Shown: piece after piece, positions 7,652 to 17,171 of the stretch
Numbering within the stretch: the stretch's first letter is position 1
Layout of the letters: every line of letters begins with the position of its first letter
NCBI GenBank assembly: GCA_900642245.1
Contig: CAAAJI010000920.1
Location: 1 to 17,733 of the forward strand
Source of the DNA: Fragilaria radians
Lineage: Eukaryota > Bacillariophyta > Fragilariophyceae > Fragilariales > Fragilariaceae
Reading direction: 5' to 3'
DNA length: 17,733 nucleotides
The notes under the pieces: generated by a model
Told to the model about the DNA's origin: nothing
The model's database searches: none
Seen by the model: only the letters and a program-made list of their open reading frames with translations
Position numbers and translations under genes: made by a program

Positions 7652-9430
7652 AGCATCAAGCAAGAATGTAAATATGGACATTGGAACTCATTGCTCCTGA
7701 AATGTTTGTTGCTCGCATCTGGTCAAGCCAATCCAAAGAATTCATAAATAAGTTGTACATAACAATGACAGCAGGAACTTACAACTCTGTACAATGAAAG
7801 GTCTCACCTCCAATCCACCTTTTCAGTGATGCAAGTCCATGCACACAACAAATTGTTTCCTCATTTGGTTCAGCAATTGGAGAACTGGGAGTATATACGT
7901 GACAGCATTTTGATCCTTAAATACGATGAAACCAGCATTTTCAGTAACACAAGGTTGTTGACCCGTTTGTGTAGGTTTGTCAAAAGTTTGCACCAGGAGC
8001 CTTGAGGTTTTGAGGATATTATTGACATGGCTTCTTTCAAATGAGGACGGTTGACTGCATCAAGATTATTAAAGTAAGCAGGTCAAATGATCCCATTGTC
8101 TTCTTCTGAAAGCAGTCTCAATTGACAAGCAAGTACATGCCTTGTTTAAAAATTGTCCATGACCATTGTCCTCTTCTTGTCTGAATCTTTGAACAATTTT
8201 GTCTGATGAGCCATTTTAAGACCCATAGGGCTGTGACCTACCTTGACTATGATCAAGAAGCTAATCCCTAATTCAATAGGTTGTAAGCAAGAACAGATAA
8301 AATAATGTTATTTGAAACAAAGAGATGTGTTTGTGCACCGGTGTAAGGAGACGTCCTGTTCCTCTACTGCATAGTAGATAGTAGTAGGACTAACTTATCC
8401 TTAAATTTACTCATCTAGATATGCATAGTTACAAGTAAACTATCCTCTTGCATATTGACCACAAGTTAACTATGATAAATGATTCATAAGATAAGCTTAG
8501 TGAGGCATAACTATTGCTTATAAATGGAAAGTAAATTTATATAATCCAGAAACCGGATCTAAACTAAGGCAGCTAGAATAATAATCTAAATTTGAAGCCA
8601 ACGCTTTTACAATAAAGAGTTGAAGGTCTAGACTAAATTATCCTTATGGATCACCAACTTTTCCTTATCAGCAAGTTGAAGAGACTTCACTAAGTAGTTG
8701 GATAAGAAGCTTAGGAAAAAGAGCAAACCTCCAAGAAAATTCTTGCAGATCTCTTGAGAAGGATCAAGGACATCTCTTGAGAGAAGTTCCAAGATTAACC
8801 AAGACTAAAAAGATGAAAAGGTTGAATTAGTGTATAATTTTACTTTGACCTAGTTAATAAATCTAACTGTAGAGCAGACTGATCCAGATTTAGGATTTAT
8901 CAGATTGCTGTCAATGCATCCACGCAAATCTCGAAATACCTTGCAATAAGACTGAGCAGGCGGTACGTTTGTCTTATTTCCAGATTTGTTATCTCATAAA
9001 GAATGTACATATGCATGCTTCCAACCAACAACACCATAGAACCAGATACCCAATTTCACAGGCTTGCTTTTCATACAGGACCTTGCACCAGTATGAGCGT
9101 TGTTACAAATCATATTCTTATCAAGTGCACTGCAGCCTACAGCAACTGCCACATAGGCAACATTCTTCATAAAGTGATGCAGCATTATTTGCGAATGCCA
9201 AAGAGGGTCTACAACAGCAACAGCATGGTCGTATTCAGAATAAATTTTCAGACTTGAGCGAATTTTGGTGAATCTATCTCGGGACAAAATTTGCTTTATA
9301 TCATCAACCTCCAGAAATAATTTTGTACTGCAATAATAATACATGTCATTGAGATGAACAAGTGACATTACCAACTCCAAACTGATGTAAGCATTGAACA
9401 TCTCTTGAGAAACTTTCTTTTTTCCCTTTC
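7640..9430 (-). pseudogene. Decayed PiggyBac-like (DDE_Tnp_1_7) transposase
   Basis: Read from right to left, the minus strand gives pieces of one transposase in order. An N-terminal part comes first (SRDRFTKIRSSLKIYSEYDH; KPVKLGIWFYGVVGWKHAY). A TGA follows at complement(8994-8996), then DNKSGNKT, SYCKVFRDLRGCID and NPKSGS. After the insertion at 8235-8866 come TALWVLK, MAHQTKLFKDSDKKR, MVMDNF-x-TRHVLA, NNLDAVNRPHLKEAM, CVTENAGFIVFKD, RWIGGETFH and MNSLDWLDQMRATNISG. The Asp of VMDNF (near 8155) and the first Asp of SLDWLDQ (near 7730) fit the second and third catalytic aspartates of PiggyBac enzymes. At least several frameshifts and stops break the frame, so it is inactive. The C-terminal tail after IYILA is missing. 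Upstream of about 9430 the reading frame becomes unclear. No terminal inverted repeats or TTAA sites were identified. Confidence 0.82.
8235..8866. mobile_element. Non-coding insertion of about 630 bp within the PiggyBac-like relic
   Basis: The transposase reading stops after NPKSGSVCS (near 8870) and resumes at TALWVLK (near 8230). The gap is flanked by CTGT on both sides (8231-8234 and 8867-8870). Removing the gap plus one CTGT takes out 636 bp, a multiple of three, and rejoins the two halves in frame. The insert is A+T-rich and non-coding. Its ends are not TG...CA and no terminal inverted repeat is visible. GACCTA occurs near both ends in the same orientation (8235 and 8847), which gives an alternative junction. 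A TATA-like gcttataaatgg at about 8516 is internal. A solo LTR with unusual ends or a small non-autonomous element are both possible. Confidence 0.55.
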
Positions 9431-11311
9431 TCTATAACTTAGCATTTGTCAATACTTGTTTACCTTCCAAGCATGATTGACTGGAAAATAAATGGAATAA
9501 TCATTTTTCATTTCTGTCTTTATGTGCCCGCTGTACCAGAAATTTCTTCAATATTTCTAAGCCACTGCTGTTTCTCAAGTCTCTCAGGTATTTCTTTCTT
9601 TTTTACTCACTTCTGAAACTTCAAATTCTTCCTCTGGACTAGTATCATCAACTTTGATTGTTTAGCATTCAAAACATTGCTCCAAGTCTTCCAAATTTGC
9701 ACCCATTGCCAATAGTGAATCTATCCCTGACATAAAAATCTATTGGTTGTGGTTGACTTTCGCAACCCTGGCAATGAGAAAGAGCGAATCATTTTTCTTC
9801 ATTATCCCAGTTACATGATACTCTACCTGTGACTTTTAGAAAACATTAGTGCTTGGAACACTTTATGAAGATGCATATAATGCTATGAGATAGCATGCAT
9901 TAAGATAAAATACAGCTTTTTGTACTTCTCTTCTGGATGGTGTAGTCAAACCGTCTCTTTATTTAGTGCAAAGGTCATGTTTCTTCTTACGCTATCAATT
10001 GATACTTCCGGATACAATACTGACGGCATACCGGCCACTTTGGCATAGCTAACTGTTTGAATGAAGGCTTCAATAATAGTTGAATACTTCCCCTCTCAAT
10101 CTCTTGAGTGAATCTTGAATTTTGAATTGATTGATATCTTTTGAACATCCCAACATTTCTAGCTTCTATATCGTGGTAGGTTGGCCGAATTTAAATTATC
10201 CATAGAGGATTTCACAAGGGGATAGAAATCCAGATAGAGAGATAAAAAGGCTGGGTGGTGTTAGAGCAGCATGAGGAAAGCTGCTGGAATATTTTGAAGT
10301 GTCGTTAGATTAATGTACACCTACGAAATTGTAGGTAGGTATGAAGAATTAGTCTGCTACTATGATTCTGAATTATCAAAATGATTAATGTATCTATGAA
10401 ATGAGAAGCCATTCAAGGAGGCATACACCGGAAAAAGTAATCATTCAACCAAATGCCACAATAGAAAATTGCTGACTCAAGATTTTCAACAAAACCTAGA
10501 GTTCATGCCCATGGATGGCATTCCATTCAAAAATCATGGTCAAAGCTTATGCAATGATATGAGAATTCTTTTTGAAAGAAGAAATACATGTAGTGAATCT
10601 GGAGATCATCCAAACGACAACGATAACCAAACACTTGAAAGGATTTCAAAGCTATTTGATAGTTACAACTTTTGGTCCATTCACAATTGATAGCAACAGT
10701 GTGAGTATGTTTTGCGCTCCAGTAGAAACACAATTGTTGCCATTGTTCCTTATCATGACAACTGCTGCAGCAAATAAATATAGTCATCTATTTGCTGTTT
10801 GACAAGCGACTCTTCCAATTTACATCAATAATAGTACCAAATTGTTTCCAATACATCATATCTTTTACGTCGGACGGAATTATTGTGACCATGCTTTACA
10901 ATGATGTTGTATGCAATTGGCGCATATGTATAATGTAACTCTTGTTTCCATCATCTTTCCATGAAGGACTATTTTAGTCCTACAGACAAACTCTTGATAT
11001 CACAAAATCTCCAGTCGCAATATCACAGTTGCTGGTTGTTTTCTGCAATTCATTTCAAGTGATCGTGTTGAGTCGTGATCGAAATAGAATTGTAAAGCCC
11101 AATAATAAACTCTCCTGATTGTCTTCTTCCATTTATTGTGGATAAGACTGTGCGTGCTTCCAAGAACATGTTCCGATTGGCCTTTGTGCCCAGTGTCACT
11201 TAAAAAACGTTTCATAATGTTGCAAACGCTTTTCCCTAGATTTCGTGAACAAAGACTCTCCTTTATTTATTCACAAATCAATCTTCTTTTCTATTGAACC
11301 CAACAGAGAAA
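9431..11311. other. Gene-poor A+T-rich stretch, no recognised gene
   Basis: No recognisable intact gene was found. The part from 9431 to about 10080 may hold further N-terminal debris of the PiggyBac-like relic: minus-strand pieces such as FALNKETV and MPSVLYPEVS read open for about 45 codons near 10080-9950. Open frames at 10469-10690 (plus) and 11000-11215 (minus) are about 70 codons long and match nothing I recognise. A perfect 7-bp hairpin (aggacta / tagtcct, loop ttt) sits at about 10966-10982. Otherwise the sequence looks like decayed non-coding DNA. Confidence 0.5.
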
Positions 11312-11640
11312 ATGGCAACCATTGTGGCAGCATCGTTATCAACATGTAATAAGAAGAGAGAACACGATGATGAAATTTACCTTGGAGTGGATAATTTTGA
11401 TGAAATCATGGAAGAATAGGTAACATTTATTGACAAAACAATGTTTATCAAAAAATGGTTGGAGAAATCTGCTGGAGTCCGTGTGTTTTTATGTCCAAGG
11501 CGATTTGGAAAAAGCACCAATTGATCCATGTTGAAATCATCAGATTTATTATTGGAAAAAAGAGAGAATTTATAGAGAAGCATCGTCGGAAATGTCCTGT
11601 TCGGTTGCTGAATAATAGGAAAGGAACATTGACTTTATTC
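11312..11640 (+). pseudogene. Decayed AAA-ATPase-like gene fragment (PF09820 type), copy A
   Basis: From ATG at 11312 the frame reads MATIVAASLSTCNKKREHDD, then GVDNFDEIMEE, a TAG at 11417-11419, FIDKTMFIKKWLEKSAGVRV and C-PRRFGKS with a TGA at 11522-11524. In another frame it goes on as FIIGKKREFIEKHRRKCPV and LLNNRKG. The order 'F-x-x-I-M ... DKT-x-F-I ... RPRRFGKS ... S-M-L ... IGK-E-E-F' is that of the AAA-ATPase-like family PF09820, in which (R)PRRFGK(S) replaces a standard Walker A loop. Such proteins are often multicopy in stramenopile genomes, and their role is not known to me. Two stops, a frameshift and the missing C-terminal part make this a relic. Confidence 0.75.
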
Positions 11641-11735
11641 TGTCTCTTTCCCAATAAACAATTAAAAAGAATGGTTTAAACATGGATAAATTGTTGCTTT
11701 TTCCAAATCGCCTTGGACGTAAAATCACACGAACA
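11478..11735. repeat. Large imperfect inverted repeat (hairpin) from the two AAA-ATPase-like copies
   Basis: The left arm (about 11478-11575) and the reverse complement of the right arm (about 11735-11620) align over roughly 100 bp. They include a perfect block gtccaaggcgatttggaaaa and several others such as atccatgtt. The unpaired centre is about 40-50 bp. Transcription from either side would give a long hairpin RNA. Confidence 0.8.
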
Positions 11736-11762
11736 TGATGATGCAACCGAAATGGTTGCCAT
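11625..11762 (-). pseudogene. Decayed AAA-ATPase-like gene fragment, copy B (inverted)
   Basis: On the minus strand an ATG at 11762 opens MATISVASSC, nearly the same as the start of copy A. It is then joined directly, with a frame change, to HVRVILRPRRFGKS, NNLSM and F-K-P-F-F, so the segment holding DNFDEIMEE and DKT in copy A is deleted here. The Arg of RPRRFGKS, Cys in copy A, is kept. It faces copy A tail to tail, and the two share the central bases. It is a fragment and not functional. Confidence 0.68.
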
Positions 11763-12599
11763 TTTCTTTCGTTCGGTTCATGATTTCAACAAAAACCAAT
11801 AGTTGCCTATATCCTACACTCACGCTGCGAACTATAACTTGTCCTAGCTGCAAAATAAGGTAGACTGTGATCTTGGTCTTTTTTATTGTCCTGAAAAATG
11901 CTTCACTTTCAAATTTACTACATACATATCATGTGTATCAATGTTTTTTCTATTTTTTGATTAGTGTTTACTATGGCAAATACTTCCCGAGAAGTCTCCC
12001 ATGAATTTTTGCGACCCATTTCTTATCGTTGCAAATACTATTGTTTTTTTACCGCCAAGCAAAACGACTGGCATCTGGATGCAATCAAGATGCTTGTAAT
12101 GACAAGGATAAGGAATTCTCAACCTAGTCATCATCTGTTAACATTTCCTTGTGGGTCCAAAATGGTGTTAACCATTCCAATCCTACAGATTCGACCAAAT
12201 ATTCCTACAGAAGAGGAGTATGTCCAAAGTATTTAAAAACAGCCATAATTATAAACTCCCTGTCCAACAAATTAAAATGTCTCCAGAGATCGCACAACTC
12301 TTTTTTGGCCTCTATGGATACTTCCTCATGTCCCAGAAGAAGATGCACCCACAAAATACAATAAGGAAGATGAAATTATTCCTACAAGCAAAGATATGAC
12401 AAAGATTACAAGAAAACTATCAATCGACAACCAACATATTGGGATCACACGGCTGTTTTTTGGTGAGGTTTTTTCATGAGTATTTCTTGTTTGCTTACAA
12501 TTCCAATAATTTGAAGTCTCTATGCGTTAGTGAACAGGACTTCCTTTTCACATCGCATTTTTATTTTAAAATAATAGCTTTCAAAGGTAAGTTGACAAA
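11763..12599. other. A+T-rich stretch with unrecognised open frames
   Basis: No gene was recognised. Open frames at 11964-12236 (90 codons) and 12302-12478 (about 58 codons, plus strand) show mixed charged residues, such as ILPHVPEEDAPTKYNKEDE and ITRKLSIDNQHIG. They could be exonic or transposon debris, but no motif supports a function. Confidence 0.45.
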
Positions 12600-13160
12600 C
12601 ATTGGTTGCTCTTGAGGCCTTGACTTGACTGCTTGACTTTGGGTGATCTTGAGGCTTGATTTGCCTTTACTTTACTTTACTTGGGATTTGACTTTGAATT
12701 TGCATGGGACTTGACTTTGAATTTACTTGGGACTTCACTTTAACTTTACTTGGGACACTCTTGAGGCTTGACTTGACTTGACTTTGGTTGCTCTTGAACT
12801 TGATTTGACTTTACTCTAATTAACTTCGGAGTTGACTTTGACTTCACTTGGGACTTGACTTTGTCTTAACTTGGGACTTGACTTTTGATATTATGGCTGA
12901 GGTTGAGTTGGGACACTGAGATACCTGCTTCCAACCTAAGTTTTGAATCTGGTATCTAAAGATTGATTTGCGGCATGACATCAGACTACTGACTTGGGAC
13001 TTGACATGATATTACATGGGACTTAAACAAAGCAATCAACACACCTCCTTAATCCTTTCCCTTCTAAGTATGGTTGAGGGTTGAGATTTTGCTTGCGTCT
13101 TGGCTTGGGACTTGATTTGCCATAACTTGATTTGCCATAACTTGATTTGAATTTATACGT
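12600..13160. repeat. Degenerate minisatellite built on TTGACT / ACTTGGGACTTGACTTTG
   Basis: Dozens of variants of cttgact, ttgactttg and acttgggacttgact follow one another with irregular spacing. A higher-order period of about 182 bp is suggested by gttgctcttga at 12605 and again at 12787, each followed by the same type of sub-repeats. At 13110-13155 a shorter true tandem, acttgatttgccata, occurs twice and begins a third time. No coding meaning was found. Confidence 0.8.
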
Positions 13161-13211
13161 TACCTGGGATAAAAAAATAAACTTTGCAAAAGATAAGGAC
13201 AATCAGCACCC

Positions 13212-13387
13212 CTCTTCATGGTGTAAGTTAATCTTTACACTTTTGATACATGCAACAACTTTTTCTAACAACCAACCTTGAATGACTTTGATTTGCTTAC
13301 AAGTAATCAACAATCTATACGCTCTTCATAATGTAAGTCAATCTTTACACTTTTGAAACATTCAACAACTTTTTCTAACAACCAACC
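13212..13387. repeat. Direct repeat, 66-bp core with 110-bp period
   Basis: The segments 13212-13277 and 13322-13387 match at almost every position. Both start ctcttcat and contain aatctttacacttttga, and both end with caacaactttttctaacaaccaacc. The spacing is exactly 110 bp. Only two copies are present, and the intervening bases are less similar. It directly follows the minisatellite. Confidence 0.85.
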
Positions 13388-13529
13388 ACAATTGACCTTG
13401 AGTTTGTATATGTTATTTGGCTAAAGGGTTTAATTGCACTTTAATTGTCTAGGATATTATACTTCTATATTTGTTTGTCTAATATAGTAATTATACATTC
13501 TCTTTCATTTATTCCTTTTATTGAAATCG
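13388..13529. other. A+T-rich spacer
   Basis: Low-complexity A+T-rich DNA between the direct repeat and the structured block. I see no gene, RNA or repeat in it. Confidence 0.5.
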
Positions 13530-13830
13530 TGAATCATACGGGAGCACGCAGGACACTCGTTAAAACTTGGAATATCTTCGCGCGGGAGAGGCAAGTAAGC
13601 TCCTGAAAACCAGGCTCTATGTCTCCAGAGCATAAACCAGAGTAAACCTGATTCATGTTTTGTAATAGAGGAACACTGTGAATCCTACGTAGAAGCTATA
13701 CGGGAGTCTTGAGGGGGAAGGAGTGAATCTTCCAAATCTATCGTGAAAGCACGATCCCAAGGCCTAGTGCGCTACCTGTGGAATATCATTTGGGCGTTGT
13801 ATATGACATGCCTGGGACATGTGCAAGTCT
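13530..13830. ncRNA. Compact block, possible structured RNA; not identified
   Basis: Base composition and texture change here: the block is richer in G and C than both flanks and purine-rich, with no usable reading frame. Short hairpins are visible, such as atcgtg-aaag-cacgat (about 13739-13754), cctg-aaaac-cagg (about 13602-13614) and the palindrome ctacgtag (about 13686-13693). Runs such as gagggggaagg are unusual for the region. It does not match tRNA, 5S rRNA or spliceosomal RNAs that I know by sight. A decayed self-splicing intron, an unknown structured RNA or part of a transposon are all open. The strand is not determined. The call rests on texture alone. Confidence 0.25.
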
Positions 13831-14189
13831 CTGAAAGCTGAAAGTAGTTTAAACTATAGTGAACAATTGTGTTGTAATGAAGACTATACATGTTGGATAG
13901 AGCGTAAGTGATTTAAAGTAGCTTAGAATAATGACGAGGACACTTGTCACCACCGCAAAGTCGGACAAAACTCCGCATTCCCCTGTTTTAGCGTTTTGCC
14001 ACCTCTCTTCAACCTGCTTCCCAAATTTCTATTTTAATCTCCTTTAATTTTGCTTATCGTATCTTTCATTTTTACTAACACTTTCCATTGCAACTCTAAC
14101 AGTTGCTTTCTCCCCTTTTCTTTGTTTACAACACTTGCTTTCCTAAAATCTTCTTTCCTTCTCTAACCCCTAAAATTCATTTGTTGTCA
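13831..14189. other. Pyrimidine-rich spacer before the Helitron relic
   Basis: From about 13990 to 14180 the plus strand is strongly pyrimidine-rich (many ctttcc, ttctccc and tctttccttctc runs), with no clear gene. It lies just upstream of the first recognisable Helitron coding piece and may be its 5' region or N-terminal debris. Confidence 0.45.
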
Positions 14190-14191
14190 CT

Positions 14192-14905
14192 ATGGAAAAT
14201 CTTATGGGCCACATATTTCACATCTATCTCCTCATTTTTCTCTTTTACCACTATTCTCAGGAATCTCTTCGCAGTCACGCAGCTATCAAAAAATTTAGAA
14301 TGTATAATCTAGCTATTTCAATCATAAGTATGAGAAGCAATCTAGATGCTAATCTTGCAAACGAATCCGATGGTGTTTACACATTGAGGTTAACGGCATG
14401 CTGTATCATCGAATTGATTTTTTTTAGGCTCAAAATGGAAATAATCCTCAATTTTGTCAAATTTATTTCATGGATTCTTTTCATCAATCTGAGAGAAACC
14501 TAAAATCTTCTGCAACCTTGATGCAGCAACAACTCAGTTATCGCAGCAATCACTGCAAAGCTATTATTTGTTGGTGCAATAGTTTCTTTATGCTTTGGAA
14601 ACAGCAGAACATACACCAAATATTATTATGAAAATTAATGGAGTAACTGTTCCATTAGGACAACTCTCAAGGAGAAAAAATGCATCATCTATCTCTGAAG
14701 CTGCTGCTGTATTTTAGATGATTGCAATGTTTTCGATCAAGATATTGTACTTAGAAGAAGAGTAGGTGGACTCTTAGAATAAATGAGACTCATCCTGCAT
14801 ATGTCGTTTTGTAATATCCACTTTTCTTTCGAGACATGGTTGGAGCATAGAAATGAAATAACAACATAAGATAACACTGAAATCATTTGTTCGATATTTA
14901 ATTCA
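14192..14905 (+). pseudogene. Helitron relic, N-terminal region
   Basis: One frame gives FRMYNLAISIISMRSNLDAN followed by LANESDGVYTLRL, equal to the 'R-x-YN-x-A-x-x-x-x-S ... DGVYTFRI' block that precedes the Rep domain in Helitrons. After frameshifts come NNPQFCQIYFMDS, then FDQDIVLRRRVGGLLE near 14740, then NETHPAYVVL-x-YPLFF near 14780-14835, which matches the 'I-x-ETHPAYDPLQYPLLFP' block. Several stops interrupt these pieces. Confidence 0.78.
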
Positions 14906-15089
14906 ATGCCAAAATGGCTCAAATGTCTTGCACATTGGGGGAAAGCTTTTTCAGCAATATATTGTCAATCACTTTCTGAGGATTGAACAACAGAAATTGA
15001 TATATGATAAACAAGAAACAATCGACAGTAATTAAGAACAAAAAAGGTATAGTTGATACATTAGGTGCAAATCATTCATATCATATTGG

Positions 15090-16003
15090 CCATCGAATCA
15101 TTGTGCCAGCAATAGCTATTGGTTTAACAATATATGCACAGCAAAGATTTCAAGATTCCATAGCTCTTTTTTAGAAAATGTCGAACGCCTGGTTTATTTT
15201 TAACAATGACTTGTAATCCAAAATGGCCAGACTTCACGCAACTGTTAGAGCCTCATCAGAAATCACAAGATAGATTTGATATTTTCACACGCGTTTTTCA
15301 TGTTAAGCTCCATAAAATGATGAAAGATATTGTTTCCAAGAAAAGACTTGGTGCAGCAAACACACACTGCTATACCATTGAATTTCAGAAGAGAGATCTT
15401 CCTTCCCCATGCTCATATTCTGCTTTGGCTTAAGGTTCAGCCAAATAAGGCTACATTTCATGCATATCTTTGTGCTGAAATTCCTGATGCTACAACTCAT
15501 CCTGTACTATTTCAATCTGTTCAATCGCATATAATGCATTGCCCATGTGGGGTGATAAAACCATTGTATGCACGCGTGAAAAATGGTCATTGTTCTCATT
15601 CAAATCCAAAAAAGTTGACTGAAGTTACTATTGCTCTAGAAAAAGGAATCATCATTCACAGGCTCAGAACTACAGGAAGGGTTGTAAGATGTGCAATGAA
15701 ATGTATTTCCGCGCTTGATAACAAATGAGTAGTTTTATGCAACCCATACTTACTTACTAAATAAGATTGTCATATCGATGTTGAAACTTGTAATGCAGCT
15801 AGTTCAGTGGAGCATCTACACAAATACATATACATGGAGTTCATGATAGGGCTACTTTGGAAAGTGGGGAAGACATTGATGAACTTATACAACACAAGGA
15901 AGGAAGATACATTTTACCGTGAAGCATGCTGGAGGGTTTTGGGATTTGAAACTGAAGGTATTAGTCACAATATTGTCAGGTTGCCTCTTCATTTACGATA
16001 ATA
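15090..16003 (+). pseudogene. Helitron relic, HUH Rep endonuclease (Helitron_like_N)
   Basis: The region reads GHRIIVPA, QQRFQDSIAL, then TPGLFLTMTCNPKWPDF (about 15188-15233), YTIEFQKR and, after a frameshift near 15400, LPHAHILLWL. The HUH metal motif H-A-H is intact at 15408-15416. AEIPDATTHPVLFQSVQSH and a HCPCG segment follow. After TGA at 15726 and a later TAA come CNPYLLTK, DCHIDVETC and HLHKYIY. In the tyrosine motif, the position that is Tyr in active Helitrons (x-Y-L-x-K-Y) reads His, codon 15813-15815. EACWRVLGFETEG and HNIVRLPLHLR close the domain before two stops (TAA TAA) at about 16000. The nuclease cannot be active as it stands. Confidence 0.85.
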
Positions 16004-17171
16004 AACAATCCTTGCTCATTTAATTTATAAAGTCAATTTTTCCATTCAACCTTCAGTACAAAATGGAGTTGATTTACTACATTGCTTACTTTTGGTGATC
16101 CTGAAGATCTTGTAGGTTTACCTCATAGGCAGTATAATGCTATGACTGATGATCAAAGAGAATTGACTGAAAGGCAGAAAGGAGTTAATGTAATTCATAT
16201 TTTGAATTCGTACCTTCAACTCTTTAGCATACAAATGTCAAATCTTATAGATGTACCTGCATTTATCGGAGATGCTTTAGATGGCAATGACATTTCTTTG
16301 CTTAACTATACATGACAACAATGACGATGTTGAAGATATTGTTCAATCCTTGAATGATAACAAAGGCAAATGTTGATCAAATTTATGGAACTACTAGAAC
16401 TTCAGACAATACACAGGCATTTTTTCATAGATGGACCTTGTGGTACTGGTAAGACTTATCTTTTGAAGTATTTACGAAGATTGGTTTCAACTGAATGGCA
16501 ATGGCAAGGAGTGGAATAGCAATCTATCTTCTTGAGGAAGGCAAAACTGCGCATTCAACTTTGGCAATTCCTTTGGAAGCTAATGAAACAAGTACTTGCA
16601 ACTTTGGTCCAAGATCAAAATGGCTCAGGCATTACACAATTCCCATCTCATAACATTGGATGAAGCTCCAATGGCTTCCAGATTTGCAAGTGAAACTGTT
16701 GACGGAACTATGCAAGACTCTTTGGGAAATAATGAGTCATTTTGAGGTAAGGTGCTCTATTTGGAGGTTACTTTAGATAGATTCTTCCCGCTGTTCTTGG
16801 TGGATGTGGTTCTCAGTAAGTGCCTTAAAATGTCAGCATTATGAAATCAGATTGCCTCGCTTTAACTTACAACAAATATGCGATTAAAATCACATCCAAG
16901 CTTTCAAGGCTTCTTACTAAGTATTTTTGAAGGTGGCACAGGAAACTATGCTGAGACACCAGACAATATGGTGGCTATGGGAAATAGTATAGTAGGCCTT
17001 ATTCATGTCAAATTTGGTGATGGACAAAATTTTGACAAAAGAGTAATTCTTACTGTCAAAAATGATTATACACAGTTGATTAAGAACAAGGCTTTAAATC
17101 CTATGCCTGGAGCTTTGAATCATTGCATTAGTGCTGATATTGTTAATGAAAAAGGAGCTGGCACTCACTGA
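16004..17171 (+). pseudogene. Helitron relic, PIF1-type DNA helicase
   Basis: After a linker (16082-16315 is open but reads weakly like the Rep-helicase linker), the Walker A sequence FFIDGPCGTGKTYLL appears, with GPCGTGKT at 16433-16456. A TAG and a frameshift follow, then SGIAIYLLEEGKTAHSTLAI and PLEANETSTCNF. After another shift comes Walker B, ITLDEAPMASRF. Further on are GKVLYLEVTLDRFFP, TTNMRLKSHP and an open stretch 16878-17168 with PDNMV, KRVILTVKND and SADIV before the stop at 17169-17171. This is the order of PIF1 helicase motifs I, Ia, II, III and IV. Several stops and at least three shifts make it inactive, and the C-terminal motifs V and VI are lost. Confidence 0.83.

Larger units (their letters stand above)
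14190..17171 (+). mobile_element. Decayed autonomous Helitron (Rep/helicase rolling-circle transposon)
   Basis: Pieces of one long Rep-helicase polyprotein follow one another in the correct order on the plus strand: the N-terminal region, the HUH Rep endonuclease and a PIF1-type helicase. Helitrons move by rolling-circle replication using these two activities. Many stops and frameshifts show that the copy has been dead for some time. Its termini (5' TC, 3' hairpin plus CTRR) are not clearly visible; a weak 3' candidate CTAG-T is at 17270-17274. The three coding parts are listed separately. Confidence 0.85.

Noticed and set aside
8344..8870. Solo LTR starting tgtaaggagacg
   Set aside because: The TG start is suggestive, but no matching CA end and no 5-bp target duplication could be found. 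The CTGT-flanked interval fits the broken transposase better.
10966..10982. Terminator hairpin (aggacta / tagtcct)
   Set aside because: No gene precedes it and no T-run follows. A 7-bp palindrome is expected by chance in a window of this size.
12600..13030. Bacterial -35 boxes (TTGACT/TTGACA-like)
   Set aside because: These are units of a degenerate repeat in a eukaryotic window, with no paired -10 elements or genes.
13212..13387. CRISPR array
   Set aside because: Only two copies are present, the repeats are longer than the spacer, the spacing is 110 bp and there are no cas genes. A simple duplication explains it.
13680..13830. SRP RNA gene
   Set aside because: Only a short stretch resembles the Alu domain. 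The conserved helix 8 sequence with its GNRA loop and AGCAGG element is missing.
13530..13830. Group II intron domain V
   Set aside because: The AGC...GAAA...GUACGGUU-type 34-nt hairpin is not present, although gagggggaagg recalls the sequence that follows it in some introns.
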